Source: DATBVX01 sp963810775 (GTDB lineage: Bacteria; Pseudomonadota; Gammaproteobacteria; Steroidobacterales; Steroidobacteraceae). Taken from it: a stretch of 64,000 nt of DNA. The notes under the pieces are model-generated. The model worked only from the letters and a program-made list of their open reading frames with translations, was not told where the DNA came from and ran no database searches. The first letter of the stretch is position 1, and every line of letters begins with the position of its first letter. Positions 44,798-53,801 of the stretch are shown in pieces. The stretch is taken from NCBI GenBank assembly GCA_963810775.1, contig CAWEOT010000005.1, forward strand, positions 1 through 64,000, read 5' to 3'. The translations under genes were made by a program, and so were the position numbers.

Positions 44798-45427
44798 CTA
44801 ACGTCGATCCAGCATCACGATGCCCGCTTTGCCACCCTGCACTTTCACGAGCTCGACCGCGAGACGCGCATCGTCGCCCCATAAAGCGAGTCGCAAGGTT
44901 GCGGGCGAAGCCTGCGTGCGCTGTGACAGGGAGCGGAACAACACTCCCAGACAACTTCCCGCATGCGCAGCAAGCTTGAGGCGTCGCAACGAATGCAGGC
45001 TCGCGTTCTCGATCCACGCCAGCACTGCGAGACAAGCCCCCGAGCGCAAGGCTTGCTCGGTCGCCCACAGTGTCTGGGTCGGGGTCAGTGCCCTGCTTAC
45101 CAGCAACCGTGCTGGATCTATGCCGCGTTCCGCGAGTGCCGGCGCATAAGGCAGATGCGGTGGGTTGAGCCACGCGATGCTGCGAGCCACAGGAGTTTGC
45201 TCGCTGGCGATCAGCCGTTTGAGCGCGGGAACGAAAAGACTCAGTTCACCGATACCAGCACATGTATGCAGGACTTCGACGAGGCCCGGACAGGGCCAGC
45301 CGCCGCCAGGCAAGCGCTCATCGAGAAGCGCGTATTCACTTGGGATGCAGGCGGATGAGCCTTGCACAGCTCCCTTCGCTCTCCAGAGAACCGCGGAAGA
45401 AAACAAAGTATCGAGCGAAGCGACCAT
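44798..45427 (-). CDS. imuA: ImuA, translesion synthesis accessory protein
   Basis: This 209-residue RecA/SulA-like protein is the first gene of the SOS mutagenesis operon. Recognisable segments are LPGGGWPCPGLVEVLHTCAGIGELSLF, at the place of a Walker A loop but without a canonical GKT/S, and IAWLNPPHLPYAPALAERGID. Its job is to support the ImuB/DnaE2 mutasome, probably by modulating RecA; details are family knowledge. A sigma70-type promoter with an embedded LexA box lies 78 bp upstream. The divergent neighbour is an RND pump operon. Confidence 0.9.
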   Translation of the reverse strand: MVASLDTLFSSAVLWRAKGAVQGSSACIPSEYALLDERLPGGGWPCPGLVEVLHTCAGIGELSLFVPALKRLIASEQTPVARSIAWLNPPHLPYAPALAERGIDPARLLVSRALTPTQTLWATEQALRSGACLAVLAWIENASLHSLRRLKLAAHAGSCLGVLFRSLSQRTQASPATLRLALWGDDARLAVELVKVQGGKAGIVMLDRR

Positions 45428-45966
45428 GGCGTCGGCAGACCTGAAGAATCCCGTAAGAGCTGTTTGAGCTGCAAAACGAAAGAAACCTGTACTGGCTACT
45501 GGTACTGTGATTATATACAGTCATCAGAACGGGGCAAGCTCCTCTATATAAAGATGCGTAGAGCCTGCATGGATCTGCCGCCGCCCTGCGCGTCGCATCG
45601 TGATCCGTGCGCCGCGTGCGTTCGTGTTTCGCCATTTCACCGATTCGACAGCCGCGCATGGGACGATTTTTAAATTCACGCTGTCGGTCGCATTGGCTGC
45701 GATTACGCGTTCTGATTTTCGCAGACAGGTACGAACTGCTCGCTGATTCAAACCAACGGCTCGATTAGCTCATCCAAATTTCAGCGCACGACACTGATGG
45801 TGCCCACGCGTAGAGTCGACGAGCACTGCTGCCGTTTCCCGGCCCGCAGTGCTGCGGAACTAATTGTTCGCAGGCGAAGTCTGCAAGCGGCAACTCATCT
45901 GCCCGAGCGGCGTCAAGGCGTGGAACGCAGCAGATGATTCATCGCAGCCCTTAGGGAGGGCGTAAC
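45428..45966. other. divergent regulatory region between imuA and the RND permease gene
   Basis: This region is 539 bp without a gene. The imuA-proximal part holds the LexA-controlled promoter. The central part is less GC-rich. A small inverted repeat (AGCACTGC at 45822-45829 with GCAGTGCT at 45846-45853) lies about 120 bp before the permease start. GGGAGGG at 45954-45960 is the permease ribosome binding site. Small frames in this stretch look spurious. Confidence 0.55.
45505..45537 (-). promoter_or_regulatory. LexA box within the imuA sigma70 promoter
   Basis: CTGTGATTATATACAG (45505-45520) matches the gammaproteobacterial SOS box (CTGT-N8-ACAG) with the usual AT-rich centre. On the minus strand TATAAT (45510-45515) is a perfect -10 hexamer inside that box, and TTGCCC (45532-45537) is a good -35, 16 bases upstream. 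LexA bound here would block RNA polymerase directly. The box lies 78 bp upstream of the imuA start codon. Confidence 0.88.
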
Positions 45967-48900
45967 GTGAAGCTCACCGATGGTTCGCTCCGCAATCCCG
46001 CGGCCGTGATCATCACCGTGGCGCTGGTCATCGCGTTCGGCATCTACAGCGCCCTCAAGCTCCCGATCCAGCTTTTCCCGGACATCGAAGAGCCGCAGAT
46101 GTCGATCTTCACCGGCTGGCGGGCGGCCGCGCCCGCTGAGGTGGAATCGGAGCTCATCGAACCGCAGGAAGCGGCGCTGCAAGGGCTGCCGGGGCTGAAA
46201 GAGCTCAACGCATTTGCGAACGCCGGCGGCAGCTTCATCGGTCTGCGGTTCAACGTCGGCACCGACATGCGGGCGGCAATGATGGACGTCATCGGCCGCA
46301 TGAACCAGCTGCCCACCCTGCCGCGCGACGCGACTCCGCCGGTGATCTCTCTCGGTGAAGACGGTGGCGGCGGCGCCAACCAGACGTTGAGCTGGTTCTT
46401 CGTGCAGTTGCTGCCCGGTACGCCCGGCCCGATCGAGAACTACCAGAAGTTTCTCGAGGATGTGGTCAAGCCCCGGATCGAATCCGTGCCCGGCGTCGCA
46501 GTCGTCAACATCAACGCGAGCGCGCCGGAAGAGCTGCAGGTGCGCTTCGATCCGTATCGCGCGGCGGAGCTGGGCATCGAGATTCCTGCCGTCGCCGCCG
46601 TCGCAGGCACGGCGAATGACACTTCGGGCGGATATGTGGAGGTCGGCCGCCGTGACTACGCGCTGCGTTTTGCCGGACGTTATTCGCCGCATGATCTTGG
46701 CGAGCAGATCCTCGCGTGGCGCAACGGCAGCCCGGTGCGCCTGCGGGACATTGCAGACATCCAGGTGCGCCGCGGAGATCGCGAGAATCTCGCGATGCAG
46801 AACGGCAATCCTGCGATGGGCCTGCAGATCATCAAGGAAAGCGGAGCGAACGTTCTCGATACGCTCGGCGCGGTAAAGGAGCAGATCGCGGAGCTGCGTG
46901 ACGGGCCGCTCAAGGAAATGGGCCTCACGATCCAGCAGTCGTTCGATCCGTCGTTGTTCATCAACCAGGCCATCAGCCTGGTCTCCAGCAACCTCTGCGC
47001 CGGGGTATTGCTGGCGCTCGGCGTGCTGTGGCTGTTCCTGCGCCACACGCGTGCCGTGATCCTGGTGGGTCTCACAGTTCCGATCTGCCTGTTGTCGACC
47101 TTCATCACGTTGCAGCTCACGGGCCGCACCCTCAATGTGATCTCCCTTGCCGGCCTCGCCTTCGGGGTGGGCATGGTGCTCGATGCTGGGATCATCGTGC
47201 TGGAGAACACGCTGCGCTTGCAGGAACGCGGTGAACTGCCGCAAGTCGCCGCCAGCCGCGGCACGCAGGAAGTGTGGCCAGCGCTCCTCGCCTCCACGAT
47301 CACGACCGTCGCAATATTTCTGCCGGTGCTGTGGCTGAAGGATGCTGAGGGCCAGTTGTTTGCCGACCTGGCGCTGACGATCTCGATCGCCAACGTCATT
47401 TCCATGCTCGTGGCGGTCACGGTTGTGCCAGTAGTGGTATCGCGCTGGGTGAAGCCACCGCCGCTGCGCGCCGAGATCAAGGAAAGGTCCGACCGGTTCG
47501 CGCGTCGTATCGTTGCTGTTACCGACGGCCGGCAACGGCGGCGCCTGCTCATCATGGGCCTCATCAGCGCGCCGATCCTGTTGAGCTGGCTGTTGCTGCC
47601 GCGCCTTGACTACCTGCCGCCGGTCAAACGCGCGGCGATCGATGGATTCCTGCAATTTCCTCCCGGCGCCAGCGTCGACACGATCGACCGCGAGATCGTG
47701 CAGCCGATCGCGGAGCGCATGCGTCCGTACATGGAGGGCGTCAAGCAACCCGCACTCCTCAACTACTACGTGCTGGTGTGGCCGGGTGGCGGTGGCACGA
47801 TCGGCGCGCGCGTCAAGGATCAATCACAGCTCGCCGAGCTGGAACGGCTGCTGAAGGAAGAGATCCTGGCCGGTTTCCCCGACATGGAATCATTCGTCGC
47901 CGAGGGAAACCTGTTCGGCGGCTTTGGCGACGGGCGCAACATCGACCTGATGCTGCAGTCCGCAGATGTGACCGCGCTGTTTCCGGTCGCACGCGCCGCG
48001 ATGCAGGAGATCGAGAAGCGGATGCCCGGTGCGCAGGTCCAGCCGTGGCAGGGCCTCGAAGCGGCCGAACCGGAACTGCGCGTGACGCCGGATGATCGGC
48101 GCCTCACCGAAGCGGGATGGAATCGCTCTACCGCCGGCAACGTGGTCCGGGCCATGGGCGATGGCCTTTGGATCGGCGACTACTTCGACGGCAACAAGCG
48201 GCTCGACGTGATCCTGCGCGCGGAAGGCTGGAAGAGTCCGGAAGAGCTCGCGAGCGTGCCGTTGGCGACGCCCGCTGGCGGAGTAATGCCGCTCGGCGAT
48301 CTGATGACAGTCGAGACCAAGGTCGGGCCCGGCGGCCTGCGCCGCGTCGATGGCAAGCGCACCGTGTCACTCGGTATTTCGCCGCCGCGCAAGATGTCGC
48401 TGGAGGAATCGATCGAGATCCTGAAGCGCGATATCGAGCCGGTAATCAAGAAGATGCTGCCCGCCGACGGCAGCATTCGTTACGGCGGCAGCGCCGACAA
48501 CCTGAGCAACGCGATCACCAACATGGGCCAGAACTTCGCGTTCGCGATCCTGGTGCTGTTCCTGATCATGGCCGCGATGTTCCGCTCGGTGAGGGACAGC
48601 CTGCTGGTGGTGCTCACGATTCCGCTCGCGACGGTCGGCGGCGTGTTGGCGCTGCGCGCACTCAACCTGATCAGCTTTCAGCCGCTCGACCTGCTCACCA
48701 TGATCGGCTTCGTGATCATGATGGGGCTTGTCATCAACAACGCGATTCTGCTCGTCGATCAGACTCGCGCCAGTGAGCGTGACGGCCTCGAGCGGCGCGA
48801 GGCGGTCGTGCAGGCAATTCAACTGCGCATCCGTCCGATCCTTTGCAATACCGCCACCTCGCTCGTCGGCATGTTGCCGCTCGCGATCGTGCCAGGCCCT

Positions 48901-49074
48901 GGCAGCACGCTGTATCGCGGGCTCGGTGCGGTCATCGTCGGTGGCATGACCGTGAGCACGGTGTTCACGCTGCTGTTGCTGCCGGCACTGCTGCGACTCG
49001 GTGAGTGCGAGCCCGGCACCGAGGCACAGCCCGCCCGCAACCTCACCCCGCCGAGACTCGAGCGAGTCGCATGA
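45967..49074 (+). CDS. RND transporter permease with a single TM4 Asp
   Basis: This is a 1035-residue RND-superfamily pump with the usual duplicated layout: TM1 near residues 12-30, a first porter loop, TM2-7, a second loop and TM8-12. The GTG start at 45967 follows GGGAGGG. Typical segments include LPIQLFPDIEEPQMSIFT after TM1 and TMIGFVIMMGLVINNAILLVDQTR in TM10. In TM4, where AcrB-like pumps have a neighbouring Asp pair (VDDAIV), this one reads FGVGMVLDAGIIVLENTL, with only the first Asp. This pattern also occurs in other HAE-type RND subgroups, so proton coupling probably differs in detail. The adaptor gene follows with a 4-base overlap. Confidence 0.88.
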   Translation: MKLTDGSLRNPAAVIITVALVIAFGIYSALKLPIQLFPDIEEPQMSIFTGWRAAAPAEVESELIEPQEAALQGLPGLKELNAFANAGGSFIGLRFNVGTDMRAAMMDVIGRMNQLPTLPRDATPPVISLGEDGGGGANQTLSWFFVQLLPGTPGPIENYQKFLEDVVKPRIESVPGVAVVNINASAPEELQVRFDPYRAAELGIEIPAVAAVAGTANDTSGGYVEVGRRDYALRFAGRYSPHDLGEQILAWRNGSPVRLRDIADIQVRRGDRENLAMQNGNPAMGLQIIKESGANVLDTLGAVKEQIAELRDGPLKEMGLTIQQSFDPSLFINQAISLVSSNLCAGVLLALGVLWLFLRHTRAVILVGLTVPICLLSTFITLQLTGRTLNVISLAGLAFGVGMVLDAGIIVLENTLRLQERGELPQVAASRGTQEVWPALLASTITTVAIFLPVLWLKDAEGQLFADLALTISIANVISMLVAVTVVPVVVSRWVKPPPLRAEIKERSDRFARRIVAVTDGRQRRRLLIMGLISAPILLSWLLLPRLDYLPPVKRAAIDGFLQFPPGASVDTIDREIVQPIAERMRPYMEGVKQPALLNYYVLVWPGGGGTIGARVKDQSQLAELERLLKEEILAGFPDMESFVAEGNLFGGFGDGRNIDLMLQSADVTALFPVARAAMQEIEKRMPGAQVQPWQGLEAAEPELRVTPDDRRLTEAGWNRSTAGNVVRAMGDGLWIGDYFDGNKRLDVILRAEGWKSPEELASVPLATPAGGVMPLGDLMTVETKVGPGGLRRVDGKRTVSLGISPPRKMSLEESIEILKRDIEPVIKKMLPADGSIRYGGSADNLSNAITNMGQNFAFAILVLFLIMAAMFRSVRDSLLVVLTIPLATVGGVLALRALNLISFQPLDLLTMIGFVIMMGLVINNAILLVDQTRASERDGLERREAVVQAIQLRIRPILCNTATSLVGMLPLAIVPGPGSTLYRGLGAVIVGGMTVSTVFTLLLLPALLRLGECEPGTEAQPARNLTPPRLERVA

Positions 49075-50150
49075 TGGCGCGGAGCATGTATATGAAGCAC
49101 GTTGTCGTCGCGCTTGCTGGCGTCGTTACGCTGACGCTCGCCACATTCCAGGCTTCCGCTCAGGAGCCGAATGCGCCCGCTGCGCCCGTCAAGGTCGGCA
49201 AGGCGAGCAAGCAGTCCATTACTACGACGATGACCGCGACCGGCACGGTCGTGAGCCGCAACGATGCGCGCATCGCCGCGGAAACGCCCGGGCGGCTGAC
49301 CTGGGTCGCCGAGCCCGGCACGCAGATCGAGCGCGGCGGCGTCATCGCGCGGATCGATGACTCCACGTTGAAGCTACACCTGCGGGAGAACGACGCCACC
49401 ATTGCGCGCCTGCAGGCGAGCCGCAAGTACCAGGACTCCCAGGTCGCGCGCTTCCAACGGCTCATGGAGCAGAAGATCGCTTCGCAGTCGCAGCTCGACG
49501 AAGCAGTCGCGCAGCGCGACATGACGGCGGAGGAAATCAACCAGGCGCGTGTGGCGCGCGACCAGACTTTGCACGACATCGATCGGGCACGGGTGACGGC
49601 GCCTTTCGCCGGGCAGGTAGTGGAGCGGCTGCATCAGCCCGGTGAATTTGTGGCCGCAGGTGGCGAGGTAGCACGACTCGTCGACACCTCTCATGTCGAG
49701 GTGCGTGCCCAGGCGCCCATGCAGGTTGCCTCATTCGTGCGCACTGGGCGCGAGGTACGAGTGGTCGACCACGCCAACCGCGAAGTGCGCAGTCCTATCC
49801 GCGCCGTGATCCCGGTGGGCGATGAGCGCTCGCGCCAGATGGAAATTCGCGTTTCGCTCCCCGACGGCATCTGGCCGATTGGCTCGCCGGTCAACATTGA
49901 GGTGCCGACCAGCGCGCCGCTGACCGTGGTGGCCGTGCCGCGCGATGCGGTGATACTGCGCAACGATGACGCTTACATTCTGCGCGTGATGCCCAACGGA
50001 ACAGTGGAACGGGTGCCGGTCAGCACCGGTATCGGCAGCGGAGGACTGGTGGAGATCAAGGGAAAGGTATCGGCGGGAGACCGCGTGGTGGTACGCGGTG
50101 GGGAACGCCTGCAACCCGGCCAGAGCGTCGCCGTGATCGCCGAGGGCTGA
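49071..50150 (+). CDS. RND efflux periplasmic adaptor
   Basis: This is a 359-residue membrane fusion protein whose ATG overlaps the permease stop (ATGA), so translation is coupled. It has a cleavable-type signal (MKHVVVALAGVVTLTLATFQASAQ) preceded by a short MMARSMY leader; an internal ATG at 49092 would give just the signal. The lipoyl half (VVSRNDARIAAETPGRLTW, then GGVIARIDD) is followed by an alpha hairpin, the second lipoyl half (VTAPFAGQVVERLHQPGEFVAAGGEV) and beta-barrel and membrane-proximal domains. Gene order is permease then adaptor, opposite to the other RND operon of the window. No outer-membrane channel gene follows. Confidence 0.85.
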   Translation: MMARSMYMKHVVVALAGVVTLTLATFQASAQEPNAPAAPVKVGKASKQSITTTMTATGTVVSRNDARIAAETPGRLTWVAEPGTQIERGGVIARIDDSTLKLHLRENDATIARLQASRKYQDSQVARFQRLMEQKIASQSQLDEAVAQRDMTAEEINQARVARDQTLHDIDRARVTAPFAGQVVERLHQPGEFVAAGGEVARLVDTSHVEVRAQAPMQVASFVRTGREVRVVDHANREVRSPIRAVIPVGDERSRQMEIRVSLPDGIWPIGSPVNIEVPTSAPLTVVAVPRDAVILRNDDAYILRVMPNGTVERVPVSTGIGSGGLVEIKGKVSAGDRVVVRGGERLQPGQSVAVIAEG

Positions 50151-50336
50151 CTATTTCTTCGGCAGCAAGCCCAGCAAGCGTCCGAACCAGGAGCGCCTGA
50201 CCACAGTCGAATTGTTGTCGAATTCACTGCTCTGATTGTGGCCCTGCGCCCACGCGCGCCAGCGCTCACCACGCCGGTCGCTGTAGAACGGGTAGTCGGT
50301 GCTTTGCGGGCGAACCCGCGATCCATTCTTGCTCAT
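50151..50336 (-). CDS. small basic protein of unknown function
   Basis: This 61-residue protein is rich in Arg and Ser, with an N-terminal SKNGSRVRPQSTDYPFYSDRRGERW, a polar middle and an amphipathic end (WFGRLLGLLPKK). That end could lie on a membrane, which is inference. The ATG at 50336 is preferred over an upstream in-frame start at 50363; neither has a good ribosome binding site. It converges directly with the adaptor gene, stop codon against stop codon. I do not recognise a family. Confidence 0.45.
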   Translation of the reverse strand: MSKNGSRVRPQSTDYPFYSDRRGERWRAWAQGHNQSSEFDNNSTVVRRSWFGRLLGLLPKK

Positions 50337-50442
50337 ATGTGGCTCAAGATTAGCCGCAGCCAACTGAACACATCTTGAATGAAGTACGTTCGTCGCTGTT
50401 GACGAACTGATGAAACTCAGTGGGCCATCACAGGTGACATAA

Positions 50443-50461
50443 GTGCGGCTGTGTGCCGCAC
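50443..50461 (-). terminator. small hairpin downstream of ppc
   Basis: GTGCGGC (50443-50449) pairs with GCCGCAC (50455-50461) around TGTGT, about 90 bp after the ppc stop. There is no T-run, so a terminator role is tentative. Confidence 0.3.
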
Positions 50462-50551
50462 GCCACAGCCCGGCGCAATGAAAAATGAAGTGAGTACGGC
50501 GTCGCGATATGCAACGCTGTCAAACGTGAGCTGCCGCACAGGCGGCCTGGC

Positions 50552-53287
50552 TCAACCGGTACTGTGCAGTCCCTGCGAAATACCGCTGATGGAGGCGAGC
50601 AGTGCCTGGAAGAGCTCGTTGTCGCGTCGTTCGGTGCGGCGCCAGCGCTTGAGCAGGTCCACCTGCATCAGGTGCATCGGATCAACGTACGGATTGCGCA
50701 GCAGGATCGAGCGTTGCAGCGTGCGATCCCCGTCGAGGAGCTGGGTGCTGCCCTTGAGCTGCAGGATCAGCCGACAGGCAAGCTCAAACTCCGCGCGAAT
50801 TTCCCGAAAATAGTGCTGCAGCCGTGGCTCGGCGAGCTCGTTGTAGAAGGCGGCGATGCCTAGATCCGTGCGGGCGAGCATTGCCTCCACGTCGTCGAGG
50901 AAGGCAGAGAAGAAAAACCAGTTGCGACGCATCTGCTCGAGGATTTCGTGGCCCTGCTGCTCGATTATGGTCTTCAGCCCCGTGCCGACCCCGAACCAAC
51001 CCGGAAGTATGTGCCGCGATTGAGTCCAGGCGAAGACCCACGGCACCGCCCGCAGCGAGTCGAAATCACTGCGCTCGGTGCGCGTCGGCGCACGGCTGCC
51101 CACCTGCATCCTTTCGATTGCATCGACCGGCGTTGCCTGGCGGAAATATTCGAAAAAAGCCGGATCTCCGGTCACGAGCCGCTCGTACGCTGCACGGCTG
51201 GCGGCAGCGAGGGTCGTCATCGCCTCGAGGTAGCGAGAATCCTCCGGCACCTGTGCCCGGGCCCCGGCCAGCGCGAGCCCCATCGCATTGAATGCGCGTT
51301 CGAGGCTGCGCATCGCAACCGGTCGCAGCCCGTAGTTCTGATTGATCACCTCACCTTGCTCAGTCACGAGGAGTCGTCCACTCACAGCTCCGGGCGGCGC
51401 ACTGCGCACCAATGCATCGATGCGCCCGCCACCGCGACTCACCGATCCTCCACGACCGTGAAACACCGTGAGCCTGACGTCGCTGTCGCCTACCGTACGC
51501 ACCAGCTCGGCCTGGGCGCGATGCGTGGCCCAGCGTGAGGCCGCGATGCCGGCCATCTTGTTGCTGTCCGAATAGCCGACGAGAACGATCTGCTGGTTGG
51601 CTCGCGCCTGCAGGTGTCTGCGGTAAGCAGGTTCCGCGAGCAGGCGACGTATGACGTCGCCACATTGCTCCAGCGCCTGCGTGGATTCGAACAACGGCGC
51701 AATATCGAGCGGAACTTCGTTGGTACGCCGGTCCGTCGCTTCTGCCCAGCGTGCGAGCAGCATCACGGCCAGCACGTCATCCGCGCCAGTGGCGCCGCTG
51801 ACGATGTAGTCACCGATCGCAAGCCGACCGTACTTGTGGCGACACTGCATGATCGCTTCGAATACCCACAGCGTGCGCCGGCCCACAGCATCGAGCGTTT
51901 CGACCGGGCCTTGATCCTTCTCGAGAGCCACGCGCAGTCGCGCCAGGCGTTCTTCGCCACTGCGCGTGAACCACTGCTCATCGCCGAGACCCTGCGCCAG
52001 CACTTCGTGGTGCACATCGCGATGCTGGCGTACATCCAGTGTTGCGAGGTGAAAACCAAAGGTGCGCACGCGATGCTGGAGCCTGCGCACCGCGTGATAG
52101 CCCGCGTGGCGGCCTCGATTGGCCAGCAGGCTCGACGCAACCAGCCCGATGTCGGCCAGAAGCTGACCTGCGTTGTCGTAGTGGTTGGGCCCGGCCTGGT
52201 AGGTGTTGCGCAGCCGCTCGGCGACCTGCGCCATGAACACGCGGTACGGCATGCGGTCATGCCGCGCTGGCGTGGTGGCCTGTGCGGCCGGCAGTAGCGC
52301 TGCATATTCATCGATGCGCTGCTGCAGCGGCGCGGAAATGCTGATGCGGCTCGCGCTCTGGCTGAGCTTCTCCGCGAGGCTCTGCACTTCGCTGAAGTAG
52401 TTCGAAATGATGAGCTGCTGATGCCGCGCCAGCGTTTCACGGATCGTCTTGGCATGCACGTCGGGATTGCCGTCCATGTCCCCGCCCACCCAGGAACCGA
52501 AATCGAGAATCGCCGGCAGTTCGATCGGGTCGGGCGGCGCTCCGAACACGTTGCGGAGCGAGGTTTCGATTTCCTCGTAGAACGCGGGCACGATGCGATA
52601 GACGATCTCGCTGAGATAGAACAGGACGTGCTCGCGTTCGTCCGCGACGGTCAGCTTGAGGCGCGGATGCTCCTCGGTCTGCCAGGCAGTGGTGATTTCC
52701 GTGCGCACGCGGCCCCATACGCTCGCCAGCTCCTGGGGCGTGAGCGTCGGATCGAGGCGCAGCATCATCAACTGAGCGATACGTTGCTGCTTGCGCAGCA
52801 TGGTACGCCGCGTGGACTCGACCGGATGCGCAGTGAATACCGGCTCGATGCGCAGTGTGCGGATCAGCTCCATCACCTGCTCGAGCGATAGCCCCTGTTC
52901 CTTGAGGCGCAGCAGGCAATCGGCGACGCCCTGCGGCTGAGGTGCGCTCTGGCTGGTGAAGTACTGGCGGCGGCGCCGGATGCGATGCACTTTCTCTGCC
53001 AGGTTCACGACCTGGAACCAGGTCGAGAAAGCCCGCACCAGGTCGCGCGCAATTGCCGGCGGCCGATCCTGCACCCTGATGGTGAGCTCGAGGGCACCTT
53101 CCGCTTCGCCTTCGCGGCGGGCGATGGCCGCCACGCGGTCCTCTTCCACGATCGCGAACAGCTGTTCTCCACCCTGCTCGCGAATGATCTCCCCGACCAG
53201 CGCGCCGAGGGCGTGCACGTCCTCGCGCAGGGCGGCGTCTTTGGGCGCGAATTCGATGTCGTGTCGGTGCATGGCGAAGCGGCGCAT
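50552..53287 (-). CDS. ppc: phosphoenolpyruvate carboxylase
   Basis: This is a 911-residue PEP carboxylase, which carboxylates PEP to oxaloacetate with bicarbonate to refill the TCA cycle. Signature motifs are present: VFTAHPVESTRRT with the catalytic His, GGDMDGNPDV, the flexible loop FHGRGGSVSRGGG, and QGEVINQNYG. The C-terminus ends STG where most enzymes have NTG, so the last Gly needed for activity is kept. Length fits the bacterial family. The start is uncertain, as ATGs at 53287 and 53272 both lack a clear ribosome binding site. A large stem-loop (53334-53433) lies just upstream and may sit in the promoter or leader. Confidence 0.93.
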   Translation of the reverse strand: MRRFAMHRHDIEFAPKDAALREDVHALGALVGEIIREQGGEQLFAIVEEDRVAAIARREGEAEGALELTIRVQDRPPAIARDLVRAFSTWFQVVNLAEKVHRIRRRRQYFTSQSAPQPQGVADCLLRLKEQGLSLEQVMELIRTLRIEPVFTAHPVESTRRTMLRKQQRIAQLMMLRLDPTLTPQELASVWGRVRTEITTAWQTEEHPRLKLTVADEREHVLFYLSEIVYRIVPAFYEEIETSLRNVFGAPPDPIELPAILDFGSWVGGDMDGNPDVHAKTIRETLARHQQLIISNYFSEVQSLAEKLSQSASRISISAPLQQRIDEYAALLPAAQATTPARHDRMPYRVFMAQVAERLRNTYQAGPNHYDNAGQLLADIGLVASSLLANRGRHAGYHAVRRLQHRVRTFGFHLATLDVRQHRDVHHEVLAQGLGDEQWFTRSGEERLARLRVALEKDQGPVETLDAVGRRTLWVFEAIMQCRHKYGRLAIGDYIVSGATGADDVLAVMLLARWAEATDRRTNEVPLDIAPLFESTQALEQCGDVIRRLLAEPAYRRHLQARANQQIVLVGYSDSNKMAGIAASRWATHRAQAELVRTVGDSDVRLTVFHGRGGSVSRGGGRIDALVRSAPPGAVSGRLLVTEQGEVINQNYGLRPVAMRSLERAFNAMGLALAGARAQVPEDSRYLEAMTTLAAASRAAYERLVTGDPAFFEYFRQATPVDAIERMQVGSRAPTRTERSDFDSLRAVPWVFAWTQSRHILPGWFGVGTGLKTIIEQQGHEILEQMRRNWFFFSAFLDDVEAMLARTDLGIAAFYNELAEPRLQHYFREIRAEFELACRLILQLKGSTQLLDGDRTLQRSILLRNPYVDPMHLMQVDLLKRWRRTERRDNELFQALLASISGISQGLHSTG

Positions 53288-53333
53288 GATGCCACGGTCA
53301 CAGCAAAAGAGCAGTCCGAGCCGGCCATTGGGT

Positions 53334-53433
53334 GGGGGGTTGTGCCAACTCCGGGCTGATCACGCTCGATGACGGTGCTATCTGAAGATGTATCCCCGCA
53401 AACATTGCTCGCCCGAGTTGGCACAATCCCCCC
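53334..53433. promoter_or_regulatory. long stem-loop directly upstream of ppc
   Basis: Two 23-base arms (53334-53356 and 53411-53433) pair over GGGGGG, TTGTGCCAACTC and GGGC, with two single-base bulges, around a 54-base loop. The structure begins 46 bp before the ppc start codon. It may be a leader-RNA structure of ppc or a repeat element; its sequence differs from the repeats at 26589 and 30656. Confidence 0.55.
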
Positions 53434-53775
53434 GACCGCAATGTCCGTCTCGTCCGAAGTTGAGAGCAAAGATCTGGCGGCTGCGCCTCTTTGGCTAGAG
53501 CAGGACGATCTGGTTGCTGGGTGGGTGTGCCTCGGGCTCGTGTAGCTAATGCCCTCTGTCCGGGCGATCAGCGATCAGACCGGATTCATTGCAGGCAAGG
53601 TGACCTATCGGCGTCTGATCGCCGCCCGGACTGAGGGTTCGCGCGCGACCTTGAGCGTTCCGACGCTCAAGCGTCGTCGCTGCGCATTTGCTCCACGGGC
53701 TCGAGGCACACCCACCCGGCGGCCAGATCGGACTGCAGTCTCGACAAATGGTTCTGCTGCCTGTATTGTATCTTG
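53434..53775. other. intergenic region with two further stem-loops
   Basis: There is no gene in these 342 bases. Two hairpins are visible. One is imperfect, with GTCCGGGCGATCAG... at 53558-53579 against CTGATCGCCGCCCGGAC at 53615-53631. The other is perfect, with TTGAGCGT at 53649-53656 against ACGCTCAA at 53661-53668 around TCCG. A frame open through the region continues into the gene at 54071 but has implausible composition. Confidence 0.5.
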
Positions 53776-53787
53776 GTACATATGTAC
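53776..53787. promoter_or_regulatory. palindromic operator candidate for the RHH gene
   Basis: GTACATATGTAC is a perfect 12-bp palindrome, 14 bp before the start codon of a ribbon-helix-helix gene. RHH repressors bind short palindromes of this kind and commonly control their own operon, so autoregulation is likely. TGTATTGTATC just upstream is AT-rich and could be part of the promoter. Confidence 0.5.
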
Positions 53788-53801
53788 ACAGGTTGCCATC
53801 C

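Noticed and set aside
45913..47823. 636-codon minus-strand frame opposite the second RND permease
   Set aside because: It is a composition artefact: the plus strand encodes a clear RND permease with all family motifs and a good ribosome binding site.
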